DNA of 64,000 nucleotides, taken from positions 1 to 64,000 of the forward strand of contig CAIVRH010000025.1 in the NCBI GenBank assembly GCA_903908285.1. The letters are read 5' to 3'. A program made the translations under genes and the position numbers. The first letter of the stretch is position 1, and the number at the start of each line of letters is the position of its first letter. The DNA comes from an uncultured candidate division Zixibacteria bacterium. Lineage in GTDB: Bacteria > Zixibacteria > MSB-5A5 > SM1-73. Below are positions 9,155 through 18,134 of this stretch, piece after piece. The notes beneath the pieces are model-generated. The model saw only the letters and a program-made list of their open reading frames with translations, ran no database searches and was not told the origin of the DNA.

Positions 9155-9211
9155 TTTATAAACGAAAGACAAATTACAGCTGGGTTAACTCCAGGTTAAA
9201 TCGGGGTTAAA
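9155..9211 (-). promoter_or_regulatory. Second Pho-box promoter, driving the two small genes
   Basis: GTTAAC at 9184, GTTAAA at 9195 and GTTAAA at 9206 are spaced exactly 11 bp, with a weaker fourth unit, ATTACA, at 9173. The minus-strand -10 candidate TATAAA (9155-9160) lies 12 bp past the last unit, almost the same layout as the porin promoter. Orientation and spacing indicate transcription leftwards into the 43- and 73-residue genes. Confidence 0.75.
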
Positions 9212-9269
9212 AAAACCTTGCTTTTTAAAAGGAATAGTATGAAATTGAATTATCTTTTACGGGGTGATT

Positions 9270-9764
9270 ATGAAAAGAACCATCCAGGCCATAAACCAAC
9301 TCAAGCGAGCGGGATTGATCGAAGATTACGCCATAGGCGGAGGAATCGCAACCATATTTTATGTAGAACCTTTTGTCACTTATGATTTGGATGTGTTTAT
9401 CATCCCGTCACAAAAAACCAAAAAGGGGAACCTGATCTTACTGTCTCCGATTTTCGACTACTTCAAGGGCCAAGGCTTTCGCTGGCAGGGGGAGCATATA
9501 ATCATTGAAGGGATACCGGTTCAGTTTATCCCAGCGGATGAGCTGGAAGAGGAAGCGGTGATAAAGGCAAAAACAATCAAATATGAAAGCGTCAAAACCA
9601 AGGTGCTAACCCCGGAATATTTAATTCCCATACTACTTCGAGCCGGAAGAAAAAAGGACAAAGAAAAGGTAGAAAAACTTCTGGAGCAAACATCCATCGA
9701 TATGAAGCTGCTTAAAGACGTTTTAAAGAGGTATCACCTTAAAGGGAAAATCGATCTTTCATGA
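9270..9764 (+). CDS. Nucleotidyltransferase-like protein (AbiEii/MNT-type fold), possible toxin-antitoxin member
   Basis: The protein has about 164 residues. AIGGGIATIFY followed by TYDLDVFII resembles the GG(x)nDxD catalytic pattern of the polymerase-beta nucleotidyltransferase fold, as in AbiEii-like and related putative NTases. The ATG at 9270 behind ACGGGGTGATT is preferred over a GTG two codons earlier. The gene is followed after 3 bases by a small basic partner, a two-gene layout reminiscent of toxin-antitoxin pairs. It reads away from the Pho genes. Catalytic activity cannot be judged from sequence alone. Confidence 0.6.
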   Translation: MKRTIQAINQLKRAGLIEDYAIGGGIATIFYVEPFVTYDLDVFIIPSQKTKKGNLILLSPIFDYFKGQGFRWQGEHIIIEGIPVQFIPADELEEEAVIKAKTIKYESVKTKVLTPEYLIPILLRAGRKKDKEKVEKLLEQTSIDMKLLKDVLKRYHLKGKIDLS

Positions 9765-9767
9765 AGG

Positions 9768-10025
9768 ATGAGCGGGATGAGAAAAGATGAAGAGATAAAG
9801 ATCATAACCAGGGGTAATAGAATAAAAACACGTCGGGAGCTTTTTGAAAAGAAAATATTATTCCATAAACAGCTCGCCCGAATGCCTTTTAAAAGAAAGA
9901 TAGAAATGGTTATTCATTTGCAGGAAATCGCAAGCCATATCATGCCTTCATCCGGGAAAAAACGAAAAGTCTGGAAGATTTCTTCCAAGCCTGCGGATGA
10001 AAGATTAAAGCACGAGATTGCTTAA
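9768..10025 (+). CDS. Small basic protein, partner of the nucleotidyltransferase-like gene
   Basis: This is an 85-residue lysine/arginine-rich protein with no recognised domain. It begins 3 bases after the nucleotidyltransferase-like gene, so the two are surely co-translated. A second ATG (9777, MRKDEE) could also be the start. LARMPFKRKIEMVIHLQEIA may form an amphipathic helix. Partners of this kind next to NTase-fold proteins are often listed as hypothetical; a toxin or antitoxin role is possible but unproved. Confidence 0.55.
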   Translation: MSGMRKDEEIKIITRGNRIKTRRELFEKKILFHKQLARMPFKRKIEMVIHLQEIASHIMPSSGKKRKVWKISSKPADERLKHEIA

Positions 10026-10080
10026 CAAAAATATTACACTCCTAATAAATCGGTGGTGGATTGACCTGGCATATTACGTT

Positions 10081-10104
10081 CTGTCAGGACCTCAATCCTG
10101 ACAG
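10081..10104. repeat. CTGTCAGGA...TCCTGACAG hairpin, possible terminator between convergent genes
   Basis: A perfect 9-bp stem with a 6-base loop, followed by further inverted material to about 10160 (CAGTCTCCAGG, CGCCAAAGGCG, GCTCCTGAC). It lies between the convergent ends of the small basic gene and the phoR-like gene. It belongs to the REP-like palindromes of this genome, and no T-run follows, so a terminator function is uncertain. Confidence 0.5.
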
Positions 10105-10185
10105 ACATTCTGTGCGCCAGTCTCCAGGATTTCGCCAAAGGCGGAAGAGTAGCTCCTGACGCAACGTCAAAACCCCATTGCAATC

Positions 10186-11955
10186 CTATACTTTTTTCAG
10201 GGCGAAACTAAACTCGCTCCCTTTGCCCAATTGACTTAAAACGCTTATTTTTCCACCATGGGTTTCGATGATATGCTTGACAATGGATAATCCCAGACCG
10301 GTTCCGCCCAATTCCCGGGAACGACCCTTGTCCACCGTATAGAATCTTTCGAAAATGCGGGGCAAATCCGCAGAGGGAATTCCGACGCCATTGTCGATTA
10401 CCGCAATCTCCACCCGGTCGCCCTGGTCCCGGGTTTCAATCCGGATGTTCCCTTTTTCCGGGGTATATTTAATAGCGTTATCCACCAGATTGGTCAGGGC
10501 TTGACCGATCCGGTATCTATCCCCGAACACCTTTTGATCTTCCGGGATAGAACTAGTCTCCAATCTCTGCAGCTTTCGCTCGGCAGAACGCTTGAGAGAG
10601 TAAACTACCTCTTCCACCAGTTCCCTGACGGAGAAAGGCTCGATTTTCAGCTCGAACTCCTTGGATTCGATCTGGGAGAGCTGTAATAAATCGGATATGA
10701 TCTGGTTCATCCGGTCGGTATGCTGGGAGATCACCGAAAGAAATCGAGCTGCCTGACCCGGATCGTTCATGGCGCCGTCCTTTAATGCTTCCACGAAACC
10801 CTTGATGGAAGTCAGCGGAGTTCGCAATTCGTGAGATACATTCGCCACGAAATCCTTCCGAACCTTATCAATTTTTTTAAACTCGGTGATGTCGTGAAAG
10901 ACAAAAAGGGCAAAGATGGCGCCTTTGCGTTCCTTTTCCACTATGGCAGCCTGGATCATAAAATCTCGTTCCTGTGGACGAATAAAGGAGATTTCCGTTC
11001 TTTTCTCGTGTTGGTTCGAGAGCACATCCTGGATGAATTCATTAAGCTCATGATCTCGGATAACCTCGAAGTGGGGTTTCCCGATAAAAGGGGTATTTAG
11101 CTCGAACATCCGCATCAAGGCATCATTCACCAGCAACACCTTCCCCGGTTGATCCACCGCCATAACCCCTTCGATCATGCTGGACAGAATCGTTTGCAGT
11201 TGTGTCCGGTCGGAGGTGATCTGGGTAAGCTTGTCCGATAGCTCTTGTGATATCAGATTCAGGGTATTGCCTAACTCCCCGATTTCATCTTTGGTTTTTA
11301 CCTTTATCGTCCGGGTAAAATCCCCTCCCGACATCCTCCTGCCTATCAGCATCATCTGTCGTAGAGGCTTGGTTACTTGGCTGGAAAACCCGAAGCTTAA
11401 GAGTAAGGAAATAACAAAAGCCACCAGGAATCCCAATAGGATAACGTTCAGAATAAGCTGTTGCTGCCGCTTCAATTCCGTCAAAGGAAGGGCTAAACGC
11501 GCCACCCCGATGACCTTTCCCTGTGCTTGTATGGGGACAGCCACGTATAGCATATCCACTTTTATGGTATAACTGTACCGGACGCTTTTGCCGGTTTGAC
11601 CCTGCAAAGCTTCTGCCACCTCCGGTCTGTCCTGGTGGTTTTCCAAACTCAACAGGGCAGGTCCGCTCTCGTAGGAATCGCCTATCACCTTGCCCTGCCG
11701 GTTTATGATGGTGATCCGGCCATCAACATCCTTTCCCAGCATATCGGTCAAACTATCGGTCACCTGTATATCCACGCTATCAGATAAGGGTCGGAGGAAG
11801 ATTTGGGATAAAAGCTGGGTTTCGTATTGCATATTCTGTTCTAACTGCGCCAGCAAGCGCGTTCTCTCCGAGGAGTAAATGTAAAACCCGGCTATGGATA
11901 AGACCAGGAAACTAAGCAGAAAATAGGTGAGGAATAATTTGTATTTAACCTGCAT
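10186..11955 (-). CDS. phoR: Membrane sensor histidine kinase, PhoR type
   Basis: This 589-residue inner-membrane kinase is predicted to sense phosphate status via Pst/PhoU and to phosphorylate the adjacent PhoB-like regulator. Its order is: helix 1 (about 7-27), an extracytoplasmic domain of about 140 residues (dCache/PAS-like), helix 2 (about 166-190), HAMP, a PAS domain (about 255-355), HisKA with phospho-accepting H375 in NVSHELRTPL, then HATPase with the N box NLVDNAIKY, DNGVGIP and GGTGLGL. The extracytoplasmic domain is larger than in E. coli PhoR and resembles Gram-positive PhoR/WalK-like kinases. It follows the regulator gene by 18 bases. Confidence 0.88.
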   Translation of the reverse strand: MQVKYKLFLTYFLLSFLVLSIAGFYIYSSERTRLLAQLEQNMQYETQLLSQIFLRPLSDSVDIQVTDSLTDMLGKDVDGRITIINRQGKVIGDSYESGPALLSLENHQDRPEVAEALQGQTGKSVRYSYTIKVDMLYVAVPIQAQGKVIGVARLALPLTELKRQQQLILNVILLGFLVAFVISLLLSFGFSSQVTKPLRQMMLIGRRMSGGDFTRTIKVKTKDEIGELGNTLNLISQELSDKLTQITSDRTQLQTILSSMIEGVMAVDQPGKVLLVNDALMRMFELNTPFIGKPHFEVIRDHELNEFIQDVLSNQHEKRTEISFIRPQERDFMIQAAIVEKERKGAIFALFVFHDITEFKKIDKVRKDFVANVSHELRTPLTSIKGFVEALKDGAMNDPGQAARFLSVISQHTDRMNQIISDLLQLSQIESKEFELKIEPFSVRELVEEVVYSLKRSAERKLQRLETSSIPEDQKVFGDRYRIGQALTNLVDNAIKYTPEKGNIRIETRDQGDRVEIAVIDNGVGIPSADLPRIFERFYTVDKGRSRELGGTGLGLSIVKHIIETHGGKISVLSQLGKGSEFSFALKKV

Positions 11956-11973
11956 GGTTTGAAATGAGGAAGT

Positions 11974-12660
11974 TTAAGGATTTTCTTTGAGCTTATAACC
12001 CATGTTTTTTACGGTAAGAATATCTTCGGAAAGCTCCGGGATCTTTTCTCTTAATCTACGGATGTGAACATCCACTGTGCGCATCCCTCCAAAATAATCG
12101 TAGCCCCAAACCTGGTCCATCAGGAAATCCCGGCTCAAGACCCGGCCCTTACTCCGCAGGAGACATGTCAATAGATCGAATTCTTTGGAGGTCAGTTCCA
12201 CCGTCCGGCTGCCGAAGGTCACCTCGTGTTTGGATACATCCAAAACCAGTTTCCCATAGCGATAACTTTTTTCTTTCTCTGGAACCCGTTCGGTTCTCCT
12301 AAGCAGGGCTTTCACCCGGGCAACCAGTTCCTTGGGGCTGAAGGGCTTGGTCACATAATCGTCTGCACCCAATTCCAAACCCACGATCTTGTCCGACTCT
12401 TCCGATTTTGCAGTCAACATTATTAGGGGAATAGAGGAGGTCTTGGGATCACCCCTCAATTCCTTGCAAACTTCCAGACCATCCATTTCCGGAAGCATGA
12501 TGTCCAAAATTATCAAATCGAAATTCTCGCCCTGGGCTTTTTTCAGACCGGAAAAGCCGTCACCCGCATCTTTCAAGACAAAACTTTCCTTGCTCAGATA
12601 GTGCTTGAGCAGGTCAACGATGTCTTTATCGTCTTCGATTATCAGGATTTTTTTGGGCAC
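11974..12660 (-). CDS. phoB: Response regulator, PhoB/OmpR family
   Basis: This 228-residue protein has a receiver domain with the acidic pocket E9-D10-D11, phosphorylation site D53 (LIILDIMLPEMDG) and K105-region KPFSPKELVARV. A C-terminal winged helix follows, with VWGYDYFGGMRTVDVHIRRLR, which binds DNA direct repeats. It is the likely activator of the two 11-bp-spaced Pho-box promoters between it and the pst operon. The start is a GTG (giving MPKKILIIEDD) with a weak ribosome binding site. It forms an operon with the kinase gene. Confidence 0.9.
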   Translation of the reverse strand: MPKKILIIEDDKDIVDLLKHYLSKESFVLKDAGDGFSGLKKAQGENFDLIILDIMLPEMDGLEVCKELRGDPKTSSIPLIMLTAKSEESDKIVGLELGADDYVTKPFSPKELVARVKALLRRTERVPEKEKSYRYGKLVLDVSKHEVTFGSRTVELTSKEFDLLTCLLRSKGRVLSRDFLMDQVWGYDYFGGMRTVDVHIRRLREKIPELSEDILTVKNMGYKLKENP

Positions 12661-12773
12661 AAGTCGTTTCGTAGAATTCTAAAGAGTTCCTAAATTCATT
12701 GGTAAGTACCAAACAACGATATCCGATTCGGGACATTTATATAAAAAACTCGAAGAGCTTATACCTAACCCCT

Positions 12774-13886
12774 CTAAGGCTTTAAAAGCTCTTTCAAACC
12801 CGGGTTTAATTCCTGCGGTTCAAGGTCGATGACCTTCGGGGTCAGCAGGATAAAAACCTGATAGTTAGTCTTGGTGGTGATCTGTCGGGAGAAAAGGAAC
12901 GGTAAGATAGTTCCCAGAACCGGAACCTTTCGTTTGGTGACATAATCCACAGAGCGATTCAAACCGCCCAAAAGAAACGTCTCCCCGTCCTTTATCACTG
13001 CGGTATTCTCCAGTATCTGCCCGTTTTTGGAGGGGCTACCCGAGATCGATTCTCCCAGGCTGGTAAGTTCGGCGGTAATGTCCATGGTGATGTATCCGCT
13101 TTTTCCGATCGATGGAACGCAGTACAGACTCAACCCCGCATCCATGGTTTGGGTTTCAAACATATTATTGTAGCTGGAATATCGGGTTACATAGGTCACC
13201 CGGTCTCCGTCCAGTATTTTTGCGGGCCGGTTGTTTATGGTAACGATTCGGGGTGCATTCCGGATGGTGCCGGCCCGGTTCTCTGCAATCACATTCAGAA
13301 ATTGATCCAACCGGATAGAACCGCTCAATCTGGTATCTTTGGTGGTTTGAGTTATGTCCCGCTCAGTCTTGTATTCAGAAGTCTGATAATTGGTTTCGGA
13401 TTTGTCTTTTTCATCCTGGTTGACCTTGTTTCTTTGATAAGAATTAGAGAAGGTTAATCCACTGGACCTCAACAGGTCTTCCCAGTCGATCCCCAAGTCA
13501 TCCAATCGTCTCTGGTCCAGTTCGATAATCTGGGTTTCGATGATAATTTGCCGAGGCGGAATGTCTGCGGATTTTATCAGTTCCTTAACTGTCGATATAT
13601 CCTCCGGAGCACCGGTTAGTATAACCACGTTGGCCGCATCGTTACAGCGGATCTGCACCGGCCGGGTGTGATTGGAATAATCACAGAAGAAATTGTTGAC
13701 CCCACCGCTGGTTGTGACTCCAAGAAATTCCAACAGCTCAGCCGGTGAAATATAACTGGGGGTAATAACTTCCGTCACCATTACCGGTAGAGTTTGTTTC
13801 TCTTGCGCTGGCAGCTCCACCGCAAAAGCGATTCTACCTATGGTCACAATGACCAACACCAGAACAAACCATAACACTTTTCTCAT
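12774..13886 (-). CDS. Short secretin-like outer-membrane protein (GspD/PilQ family)
   Basis: The 370-residue protein has a signal peptide (about 1-23). An N1-like KH subdomain covers about residues 40-125 (NVVILTGAPEDISTVKELI, then DIPPRQIIIETQIIELDQ). The secretin core ends in the family motif region VPVLGTILPFLFSRQITTKTNYQVFILLTPKVI. Secretins form gated outer-membrane rings for type II/III secretion, type IV pili or phage release. This one is much shorter than GspD (about 650) and lacks N0, N2 and N3. No other secretion or pilus genes are nearby. Its start is well placed behind GAGGTGGGTGAGCC. Confidence 0.8.
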   Translation of the reverse strand: MRKVLWFVLVLVIVTIGRIAFAVELPAQEKQTLPVMVTEVITPSYISPAELLEFLGVTTSGGVNNFFCDYSNHTRPVQIRCNDAANVVILTGAPEDISTVKELIKSADIPPRQIIIETQIIELDQRRLDDLGIDWEDLLRSSGLTFSNSYQRNKVNQDEKDKSETNYQTSEYKTERDITQTTKDTRLSGSIRLDQFLNVIAENRAGTIRNAPRIVTINNRPAKILDGDRVTYVTRYSSYNNMFETQTMDAGLSLYCVPSIGKSGYITMDITAELTSLGESISGSPSKNGQILENTAVIKDGETFLLGGLNRSVDYVTKRKVPVLGTILPFLFSRQITTKTNYQVFILLTPKVIDLEPQELNPGLKELLKP

Positions 13887-14004
13887 GGCTCACCCACCTC
13901 GTCTTTAAAAGTTTTCACAAAATAGACCAATATTTGTTCTCTCAGGAGTAACACCTGCCGGTACAGTTTGAAAATCGCAAAAGCAAGCTTTTGCACTCCA
14001 AATT

Positions 14005-15060
14005 CTATTTCGCCTCGGGGAAGAAGACCACCTTGCCCACCTCTTTCTTGGCTGAGATCACTGCTTCCATCCCCTCGTGGAAATCCTTCAAGGGTAACTT
14101 ATGAGTTATCACTGGAGTGATGTCGACTTTTTTATATTTCAAAAGATTACTCAGCTGGAACCAGGTTTCGAACATCTTCCGGCCGTTTATCCCGATGATC
14201 TTGGCTCCTTTGAAGATGACGTAATTGTTCAAGTCGAACTCGATTTTTCCGGAAGGGATTCCGAAAGCGGTAAAGGTGCCGCTTTTTTTCAATATCTTGA
14301 ATCCGTTATCGATTGCCCCCTGCACTCCGGTCATCTCCAGCACCACATCCACACCTTCGCCGGAGGTGGCATCCATGATCTCTTTTACCGGATTGTTGGT
14401 CAGAACGCTCAAAGCTACATCCGCACCCATCTTTTTCAACAAATTAACCCGGTAGGGAAATTCTCCAATGGCAAATATCTTTGCCGCTCCTACGGCTTTG
14501 GCGATCCCCACGGCAAAGCAAGCGATGGGTCCATCCCCCATGATGCCTATCACCTTGGCGGAGACCTGGCTTTCCATCACCGTATAAGTGGCGTTTCCAA
14601 ACGGTTCCTGAACCGAGGCGATCTCCCAGGGGATGCTCTTGTCGTTTTTCCAGGCACAGACTTCCGGAATCGCTACATATTCGGCAAAACAACCATTGGT
14701 ATCCACCCCCAGGATTACCAAATTCTGGCAGATATGCTGATTCCCGGTCAGACATTGGAAACAGTGCCCGCAGGGGATGTGAGTCTCGGCAGAGAGAAAA
14801 TCTCCCACCTGGATTCTTTTAACCAGACTTCCGACCTGCACTACTTCTCCGGCGCACTCGTGCCCGAAGATCATGGGGGGCTTGATCCGGTTTTCCGCCC
14901 ATTTATCCCAGTTGTAGATATGGGCGTCGGTTCCGCAGATGGATGTGGCTTTTACCTTGACCAGCACCTCATCCGGCTTGATTTGAGGAATGTCAACCGT
15001 TACGATCTCCGCCCCGGGACCTTTGGTCTTCTTCATTACTGCCATCATTTTTCCGGACAT
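14005..15060 (-). CDS. tdh: L-threonine 3-dehydrogenase (zinc-dependent alcohol dehydrogenase family)
   Basis: The enzyme oxidises L-threonine to 2-amino-3-ketobutyrate with NAD+, the first step of threonine conversion to glycine. The 351-residue protein has catalytic zinc ligands in SICGTDAHIYNWD and GHECAGEV, a structural zinc cluster CGHCFQCLTGNQHIC, and a Rossmann domain from about residue 170 (IGIMGDGPIACFAVGIAKA). The CGTDAHIYNWDKWA segment is close to E. coli Tdh. No kbl (glycine acetyltransferase) gene is adjacent, so an L-iditol or other polyol dehydrogenase activity remains an alternative. RBS: ACGGAGAG. Confidence 0.85.
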   Translation of the reverse strand: MSGKMMAVMKKTKGPGAEIVTVDIPQIKPDEVLVKVKATSICGTDAHIYNWDKWAENRIKPPMIFGHECAGEVVQVGSLVKRIQVGDFLSAETHIPCGHCFQCLTGNQHICQNLVILGVDTNGCFAEYVAIPEVCAWKNDKSIPWEIASVQEPFGNATYTVMESQVSAKVIGIMGDGPIACFAVGIAKAVGAAKIFAIGEFPYRVNLLKKMGADVALSVLTNNPVKEIMDATSGEGVDVVLEMTGVQGAIDNGFKILKKSGTFTAFGIPSGKIEFDLNNYVIFKGAKIIGINGRKMFETWFQLSNLLKYKKVDITPVITHKLPLKDFHEGMEAVISAKKEVGKVVFFPEAK

Positions 15061-15257
15061 AGTATTTTCTCTCCGTTCGTTTCAATTATTCTCAGCCTGT
15101 TCGAATTTATCCGATAAATTGAACATCTTATGGTTTGAGTAAATTAATTTCACTCCTTTAAACGAAAATATCAAAAAAGTAAATTTTGTCAAGAGAAATG
15201 GAATACCAAAGCTCCTCAATTTTACCACTGTTTCGGCTACACAACTTTATAAAAGCT

Positions 15258-16655
15258 TTAGAATAGCTTTTTCAATGATAACCCGAAAATGTTTTGGTCG
15301 GATGTCACGTCATCATCGCTATAAAATTCCTTGAATTTCTTATAGGCATAGCGATACGAAAACTCAAGAATAAATTTCCCTCCGGATGGTTGATACCCAA
15401 ACCCAGAAGTGAAAGTATTTTCCCGGGTTTCTCTACGCTTGTAATAGTCGGGGTTTATTCTCAATTCCGTTCTTACAAACCCACTTCGGATAAAACATCC
15501 TTCCGTAAGTTTTCCTTCCACTCCCAAGTTCAAAGAAGTGATCTTATCACCCCAGATTACTTCGTTTCCGTAGGGTTGGGAAGAATCTCTAAGATGATAT
15601 TCCACACCGACCAAAATCCTTTCATCGATTTGGTAAGAGCATCCGCCCCCGAAATGTCTTACGGTGAACTCATACGGTATGGGGAAGACATAATATGACG
15701 TAGGGATTAAAAACCCGTCAAAGAGTTGGTGATCAAAGTAAAAAAGACCCACTTTTAATTTCTCGGTAAGATCGTAAATCCCTCTGAACTTCACATAAGA
15801 GAAGTAGTAATTTTCTCGGGATTTCTCATTTTCTTCCATTACCGGTCGAAAATTCTCATTTTTGAATTCGAAAATTACCTCCATCCCCAATCTGAGCCGA
15901 TGGTCGATATCTACTATGGTCTGTCCAGATAACCAAAAGGAATATGAGTCGGAAATATAATTATAATAATCCCACATATGAGGTCCCTTCTCCAGTTTGA
16001 ACCAATCGTATCCCAAAAGGGTTCCTATCATTACTTCGGGGGAAAGTCTCCTTTGTACCCCGATCTCTGTTTTGAAATCCTTGATCCTTTGGCTCCTATT
16101 CAGACCAATAAAAAGGATATTGTCATTGGGATTATCCAATAATTCTCGTTTCTCTTCTACATAACTAAAATCGATGCCAAAGGAAGTGGAAGAATCAAGC
16201 TTTTTGCTGAACACTCCCAGCATTTTAGGTGAAGTAAATTTATCCTCATAGTTAAAGTATTTATAATCAGCTTTATGAAGAAAATAGTTTACTTCTATAC
16301 CAGAGGCAAAATTATCAATTTCCCGGTAAGCTCCAGCTACCCGGTAATCCAAGATATCAGCATCCGCTTTAAACGTAGAAAGACTACTATACCAACCGAA
16401 GTTGTGCAAGTCACTTATCTCGAATGTATCCCAAACAAAATCCCCTCTTAAGACCGACCCTTTCTCATCATCCAAAAACCCGGCCGGGTTGCCAGTAAAA
16501 TCCCACAGGTTGATCATGTTGGATTCATCCTCGATCACAATGGACAAATCCCCCATGGCGGAAAGCCTGCTTTTGGTGGCATTAGCGTGAGAACAAATAC
16601 AAGAGGAAAGGATGGAAAGAAGAATAAATAACCATATCAGTTTATATATTCGCAT
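15258..16655 (-). CDS. Outer-membrane beta-barrel protein, tandem paralogue 1
   Basis: The 465-residue protein has a signal peptide (core LIWLFILLSILSSCIC). The mature part starts TKSRLSAMGDLSIVIEDESN and contains the shared INLWDFTGNPAGF block. The rest alternates polar and aromatic residues as in a beta-barrel, and it ends ...FGLSLKKLF with C-terminal phenylalanine. It is the last of three similar genes transcribed leftwards; GNPAG is also found in PorV/FadL-like barrels of FCB bacteria. Function is unknown. The three may be alternative porins, or anchors for surface proteins. RBS: AAAAAAGGATATT. Confidence 0.75.
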   Translation of the reverse strand: MRIYKLIWLFILLSILSSCICSHANATKSRLSAMGDLSIVIEDESNMINLWDFTGNPAGFLDDEKGSVLRGDFVWDTFEISDLHNFGWYSSLSTFKADADILDYRVAGAYREIDNFASGIEVNYFLHKADYKYFNYEDKFTSPKMLGVFSKKLDSSTSFGIDFSYVEEKRELLDNPNDNILFIGLNRSQRIKDFKTEIGVQRRLSPEVMIGTLLGYDWFKLEKGPHMWDYYNYISDSYSFWLSGQTIVDIDHRLRLGMEVIFEFKNENFRPVMEENEKSRENYYFSYVKFRGIYDLTEKLKVGLFYFDHQLFDGFLIPTSYYVFPIPYEFTVRHFGGGCSYQIDERILVGVEYHLRDSSQPYGNEVIWGDKITSLNLGVEGKLTEGCFIRSGFVRTELRINPDYYKRRETRENTFTSGFGYQPSGGKFILEFSYRYAYKKFKEFYSDDDVTSDQNIFGLSLKKLF

Positions 16656-16706
16656 AATATCCTTTTTTCGGTAAGTTACATATCCTTGTTTTCTGCAAAG
16701 ATAGTC

Positions 16707-18065
16707 TTAAAATACTTTTTTCAAAGATAACCCGAAAATGTTTCGGTCGGATTTTAAATCATCACTTAAGAATTCCGGGAACTTCTTATAAGCGTAACGA
16801 TACGAAAACTCGATAATGAACTTCCCTCCGGATGGCTGATACCCAAATCCGGAAGTGAAAGTATTCTCCCAGGTTAGCCTATGCTTAAAGTAGTCGGGAT
16901 TAACTCTCAATTCCGTTCTTACGAATCCACCTCGAATAAGCCATTCATCCGAAAGCTTGTCTTCCGCCCCTAAATTCAAAGAGGTGATTTTATAACCCCA
17001 AATCTCACTGGCTATATCGGGTCTGGAAGAATCTCTCAGGTGGTATTCCAATGCAACCATTAGCTTTTCGTCGAATTGGTATGAACATCCGGTTCCGAAA
17101 TGCCTCCCCTTAAACTCCAAAGACCAGGGCATAAATAAACCATCGACCGGATAATAAAACCCGACCAAAGGCTCGTTATCGGAGAAGAAAAGTCCGGCGT
17201 TGAGTTTGGTGGTCAGTTCATAGATTCCCCTTAACTTCAATAACGCGTAATAGTAGTTTTCCTTCTCTTTATCGCCGTATTCATCTATGGGTGATTTGAA
17301 ATCAGCTTTTGTGAATTTGATAGTAGTCTCCAGTCCCAGTTTGAGTTTATCGTCTATTACCACCATGGTTTGTCCGGACAGCCAAATGGCATACGAATTC
17401 GGAATAACGGTTTCGCGATCGGATTTGAAAGAATTATATCCCAAAACGGCCCCAACATTCACTTCGGGAGAGAGCTTTCGGGCTACAGCAACTTCCGATT
17501 TGAAGTCTTTGAACCTGGCCTTGTCTCTGTATTCCGAGTCGGTGTACCGGAAATCCCATTTATCCTCAAGATATTCCATACTTGCTCCATAATAGGTAAT
17601 ACTATCTTGGCGCTGCGTCAAGACGATCGACATTCGGGGTGACGTCCGTTCATTTCGGAAATGTTTGGATTCGGTTTTGCGAAAGTTGTAATTTCCCTCC
17701 ACGCCCAGTGCAAAAACATCGTCTTTTCGATAACCCAGAGAGACCCAATTATGGTATAGATTCCCTTTGGCTTTGTACTTGGAGACAGACTCAGGATTAG
17801 CATAGTCATTTTCAGGTAAATTCCGTATCCGGTACGAATCCCAGTCAAAATCTCCCCGGATCACCGATCCTTTCTCATCCTCCAAGAATCCGGCTGGATT
17901 TCCGGAAAAATCCCACAGGTTTATCATGTTGGATTCGTCTTCGACCACGATGGACAAATCCCCCATACCCGATAGCCGGCTTTGAGTTGCATAGGAATAT
18001 GTATATATAAAAAGTGAGAGCAGGAATGGAAGTACAAACAACCATAGTAGATTTTCTCTTCGCAT
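16707..18065 (-). CDS. Outer-membrane beta-barrel protein, tandem paralogue 2
   Basis: This 452-residue paralogue of its two neighbours has a signal peptide (LLWLFVLPFLLSLFIYTYSYA), a mature start QSRLSGMGDLSIVVEDESN, the NPAGFLEDEKGSVIRGDF block, and an ending FGLSLKKVF. The C-terminal third (GYQPSGGKFIIEFSYRYAYK) is nearly identical to paralogue 1. The N-terminal block shares 80 identical bases with paralogue 3, so different parts look most similar to different sisters. It starts behind GAGGGGTCAG. Confidence 0.75.
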   Translation of the reverse strand: MRRENLLWLFVLPFLLSLFIYTYSYATQSRLSGMGDLSIVVEDESNMINLWDFSGNPAGFLEDEKGSVIRGDFDWDSYRIRNLPENDYANPESVSKYKAKGNLYHNWVSLGYRKDDVFALGVEGNYNFRKTESKHFRNERTSPRMSIVLTQRQDSITYYGASMEYLEDKWDFRYTDSEYRDKARFKDFKSEVAVARKLSPEVNVGAVLGYNSFKSDRETVIPNSYAIWLSGQTMVVIDDKLKLGLETTIKFTKADFKSPIDEYGDKEKENYYYALLKLRGIYELTTKLNAGLFFSDNEPLVGFYYPVDGLFMPWSLEFKGRHFGTGCSYQFDEKLMVALEYHLRDSSRPDIASEIWGYKITSLNLGAEDKLSDEWLIRGGFVRTELRVNPDYFKHRLTWENTFTSGFGYQPSGGKFIIEFSYRYAYKKFPEFLSDDLKSDRNIFGLSLKKVF

Positions 18066-18134
18066 CTGACCCCTCGATTTTATTTGGTTTTCTATTTCTT
18101 CTAACCTAAATTCTTGATTTCAACCGGTATGATT

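Noticed and set aside
14101-15117. 338-codon plus-strand frame opposite tdh
   Set aside because: It is a shadow of the threonine dehydrogenase gene; composition is rich in H, G, S and D as expected of an antisense frame.
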